Below, piece after piece: positions 5,455-7,000 of a stretch of DNA of 7,000 nt. Every line of letters begins with the position of its first letter. The first letter of the stretch is position 1. The stretch comes from JAPLGE01 sp964355545 (GTDB taxonomy: Bacteria; Bipolaricaulota; Bipolaricaulia; UBA7950; UBA9294): the NCBI GenBank assembly GCA_964355545.1, contig CAYHEK010000075.1, positions 1-7,000 on the forward strand. Reading direction: 5' to 3'. A model generated the notes under the pieces. That model ran no database searches, was not told where the DNA came from, and was given only the letters and a program-made list of their open reading frames with translations. A program made the translations under genes and the position numbers.

Positions 5455-5510
5455 CCCGAAGACCTCCCTTGATTCAAAGCCCCCGTCGCGTGCCGAGGCC
5501 TTTTCCGAGG

Positions 5511-5516
5511 ATTCTA
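5511..5516 (-). promoter_or_regulatory. Weak candidate -10 box for the saccharopine-dehydrogenase-like gene
   Basis: TAGAAT on the minus strand lies about 57 nt before the GTG start at 5454, which would leave a leader of about 50 nt. It matches consensus at 5 of 6 positions and is identical to the -10 proposed for tRNA-Ser(GCT), but no recognisable -35 stands 16-18 bp upstream. Confidence 0.28.
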
Positions 5517-5547
5517 CCCGCGCGCCCGCCCGTCCGCAGGGACGGCG

Positions 5548-5577
5548 TGGACAAAGGGAGAGCCGATCCGCTACCCT
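5548..5577 (+). promoter_or_regulatory. Weak candidate promoter for the macro-domain operon
   Basis: TGGACA (5548-5553, 5 of 6 to the -35 consensus) and TACCCT (5572-5577, 3 of 6) are 18 bp apart, about 30 nt before the ATG at 5607. A 6-bp hairpin, CCGTCC/GGACGG with loop GCAG (5530-5545), directly precedes the -35 and could be an operator in this 152-bp divergent region. Confidence 0.3.
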
Positions 5578-5606
5578 CGAGGGCGAAGCGAGAGAAGGGG
5601 AGCCGC

Positions 5607-6167
5607 ATGGTCCAGCCAGTCGAGCGGAGGATCGGAGGGACGAGGCTCGTGCTCCGCCTCGGGGACATCACCGAAGAGAAGACGGACGCGATCGTGAACG
5701 CCGCAAACCCCTCCCTTGCCGGCGGGGGCGGGGTGGACGGGACAATCCATCGCGCCGGCGGGCCGACGATCCTCGCCGAGTGCCAAGCCTATGTCCACGA
5801 GCGCGGGCCGCTCCCCCCAGGGAGGGCGATGTGGACCCGCGGGGGAAACCTCCCCGCGCGCACCGTCATCCACACGGTCGGCCCGATCTATCGCAACGAT
5901 CGCAGCTCCGCTCCCGTCCTGGCGAGCGCCTACACCGAGTCCTTAAGGCTCGCCGAGGAGCTCAATCTCAAGAGCGTCTCCTTCCCGTCCATCAGCACGG
6001 GCGCCTATGGCTACCCCATGGAGAAGGCGGCGCGGGTGGCCCTCGCAACAATCCTCGAGCACCTGAAGGCCGGATCGAGCCTCTCCCTGGTCCAGGTCGT
6101 CTGTTTCAGCGAGGAGACTTTCGCCGCCTACCGCGCCGCCCTCGAGGGGATGATCCCCGCGGGATGA
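5607..6167 (+). CDS. Macro domain protein, YmdB/MacroD type (O-acetyl-ADP-ribose deacetylase / ADP-ribosylhydrolase)
   Basis: A 186-residue stand-alone macro domain. It resembles E. coli YmdB along its whole length. Family members bind ADP-ribose and hydrolyse O-acetyl-ADP-ribose or remove ADP-ribose from acidic side chains. Signature segments are GDITEEKTDAIVNAANPSL (19-37), with the NAAN catalytic loop at 31-34, GGGGVDGTIHRAGG (39-52), HTVGPIY (89-95) and the phosphate-binding ISTGAYGYP (129-137). All binding-loop residues look intact. The start is ATG at 5607 with AAGGGGAG about 5 nt upstream; the frame extends further up but those codons look like non-coding sequence. The stop overlaps the following methyltransferase start as ATGA, so the two are translationally coupled. 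No signal peptide or membrane segment is seen, so it is cytoplasmic. Whether the target is a metabolite or a modified protein cannot be told. Confidence 0.92.
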   Translation: MVQPVERRIGGTRLVLRLGDITEEKTDAIVNAANPSLAGGGGVDGTIHRAGGPTILAECQAYVHERGPLPPGRAMWTRGGNLPARTVIHTVGPIYRNDRSSAPVLASAYTESLRLAEELNLKSVSFPSISTGAYGYPMEKAARVALATILEHLKAGSSLSLVQVVCFSEETFAAYRAALEGMIPAG

Positions 6168-6817
6168 GCACGAAGGCGTGGGACTGGAGTCGCGTCACCG
6201 GAGAGGAGCGCTCGTGGTGGGAGATCCCGGCCGGGGCCGTCGTCGAGTTCGCGTGGCGTCTCGCGCGAGAAGGGAAACGGACGGTCTACGACCTCGGCTG
6301 CGGCCTCGGCCGGCACCTCGTCCTCCTCGCCGAGATGGGGTTCGACGTCCGGGGGTGCGACCTCTCAGCGGAGGCGGTCGCCGAGGCAGAGCGAAGGTTA
6401 GAAGAGCGTGGGCTCCGCGGCCGCGTGCGGGTCGGGAATATGATCAAGATCGAGGAGCCGGATCAGGCCTTCGACGCCGTCCTTGCCTACAACGTGATCT
6501 ACCACGCCCTGCCGGCGGAGATGGAAGTGGCAATCCGCGAGGTCCATCGGATCCTCCGGCCGGACGGCCTCTTCCTCTCTACCTTTCAAGCGAAGACCGC
6601 TCCCTCCTTCCGTCGCGGCAGGAGGGTCGCCCCCGCAACGATCGTCAAAGAGGAAGGCGCGGAGGAGGGGATCCCTCACACCTACCTCGACCGCGACGGG
6701 GGCCTCCGCGTCCTCTCTCGCTTGAAGATCGAGGAGTTCCTCTACGTTGAGCACGAGTGGGGTGGGCTCACCCACAAGGGCTGCCACTACCTCGCGCTCG
6801 CCCGACGGAGAGGCTAA
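6164..6817 (+). CDS. Class I SAM-dependent methyltransferase
   Basis: A 217-residue methyltransferase with a Rossmann-like SAM fold. Motif I is VYDLGCGLGRHL (41-52), the acidic residue ending strand 2 is D66 (GCDLSAE), and the region FDAVLAYNVIYHAL (103-116) followed by EVHRILRPDGLFLSTF (126-141) covers motifs IV to VI. This layout matches small-molecule methyltransferases of the Methyltransf_11/25 type. The C-terminal part has IPHTYLDRDGG and a GGLTHKGCHYLAL end, which I have seen in unassigned bacterial methyltransferases. The substrate is unknown. The ATG at 6164 overlaps the macro-domain stop by 4 nt (ATGA), which decides the start. A strong hairpin follows the TAA stop. Pairing with a macro-domain protein suggests a shared nucleotide- or ADP-ribose-related substrate, but this is inference. 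Confidence 0.88.
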   Translation: MSTKAWDWSRVTGEERSWWEIPAGAVVEFAWRLAREGKRTVYDLGCGLGRHLVLLAEMGFDVRGCDLSAEAVAEAERRLEERGLRGRVRVGNMIKIEEPDQAFDAVLAYNVIYHALPAEMEVAIREVHRILRPDGLFLSTFQAKTAPSFRRGRRVAPATIVKEEGAEEGIPHTYLDRDGGLRVLSRLKIEEFLYVEHEWGGLTHKGCHYLALARRRG

Positions 6818-6839
6818 CGCGCGGCAGTTGCGCCGCGCG
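6818..6839 (+). terminator. Strong hairpin directly after the methyltransferase stop
   Basis: An 8-bp perfect GC-only stem, CGCGCGGC/GCCGCGCG, with a 6-nt loop AGTTGC begins at the base after the TAA stop. There is no T-run afterwards, so it may be a U-less terminator or an mRNA 3'-stabilising structure. Confidence 0.5.
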
Positions 6840-6858
6840 GCCGGTTCGGGGAGAATCA

Positions 6859-6943
6859 GCCGGTCGAGCGACCGATCGACTTGGGCGCACACCGTTCGAC
6901 CGGCGTGAAAGAGAGAGGCCAGGGAGAGAGGGCCGGTCGAGCC
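6859..6943 (+). promoter_or_regulatory. Triple GCCGGTCGA element with alternative hairpins
   Basis: Three copies of one word are present: GCCGGTCGAGCG at 6859-6870, its inverted form CGTTCGACCGGC at 6893-6904, and GCCGGTCGAGCC at 6932-6943. The middle copy can pair with the first (12 bp, one G-U, 22-nt loop) or with the third (11 bp, one G-U, 27-nt loop), but not both. A third small hairpin, CGGTC/GACCG (6861-6874), also competes. The area lies between the 6818-6839 hairpin and a possible start codon at 6957. It could be a leader attenuator or a set of operator sites for a DNA-binding protein. I do not recognise a known riboswitch. Confidence 0.4.
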
Positions 6944-6956
6944 GCCTTATGAACCG

Positions 6957-7000
6957 ATGACAGCCAATCCGGAGGACACCCTAAGCCGTATCCGCGAGGC
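6957..7000 (+). CDS. Possible start of a further gene (truncated by window)
   Basis: An ATG at 6957 opens a frame that stays open to the edge, encoding MTANPEDTLSRIRE. Codon choice is mostly G/C-ending like the neighbours. In-frame upstream sequence is closed by a TGA at 6906 and holds no other start. No convincing Shine-Dalgarno lies within 12 nt, and 14 codons are too few to identify a family. It is a plausible but unproven gene downstream of the alternative-hairpin region. Confidence 0.3.
   Translation, partial: MTANPEDTLSRIRE

Noticed and set aside
3940..5472. 510-codon plus-strand ORF spanning two minus-strand genes and the N gap
   Set aside because: The product is R/E/D/G-rich without domains and is read through Ns. 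The minus-strand products are clear members of known families.
6905..6952. 15-codon GTG-started ORF as a possible leader peptide in the alternative-hairpin region
   Set aside because: It has no ribosome site at suitable spacing and no run of regulatory codons. Its length is expected by chance.
1..7000. CRISPR array, insertion sequence or complete defence system
   Set aside because: I saw no regularly spaced repeats, no transposase and no recognisable defence gene set. The recombinase is the only mobility gene.

Overview
The window looks like a piece of a GC-rich bacterial chromosome from a draft (probably metagenome-derived) assembly. Shine-Dalgarno sequences, TATAAT-like -10 boxes, GTG starts and tight gene packing point to Bacteria. 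A run of exactly 100 Ns at 5038-5137 marks a scaffold gap. I cannot name the phylum from sequence alone.

Layout, left to right. (1) Positions 1-1480 form a more AT-rich arm. It holds a small conserved protein that runs off the left edge (minus), a 279-bp intergenic stretch, and a complete tyrosine recombinase (minus). (2) Positions 1483-1790 hold three tRNA genes on the minus strand, transcribed in the order Ser(TGA), Ser(GCT), Arg(CCG). The recombinase starts 52 nt beyond the 3' end of tRNA-Arg, the usual geometry of an integrated element at a tRNA gene. (3) Positions 1777-4506 hold a tight minus-strand operon: a metal-dependent phosphodiesterase, a small cupin and mnmA. The phosphodiesterase appears to have a leaderless start. 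The end of mnmA runs 14 bp into tRNA-Ser(TGA), and that tRNA's likely -10 box lies inside mnmA. (4) Positions 4582-5454 hold a saccharopine-dehydrogenase-family gene (minus), interrupted by the N gap. (5) From a divergent intergenic region, a plus-strand pair reads rightwards: a macro-domain protein and a class I methyltransferase, coupled by an ATGA overlap. (6) Past a strong hairpin, positions 6840-6956 hold three copies of a GCCGGTCGA element that can form mutually exclusive hairpins, just before a possible new start codon at 6957.

The genes do not form one obvious pathway. The right two thirds look like ordinary chromosomal housekeeping and metabolite-repair genes. The left arm looks acquired. 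I see no clear undescribed defence or mobile system inside the window. The points most worth following are the tRNA/integrase junction, the mnmA-tRNA overlap with embedded promoter, the apparent leaderless operon promoter, and the alternative-hairpin leader at the right edge.
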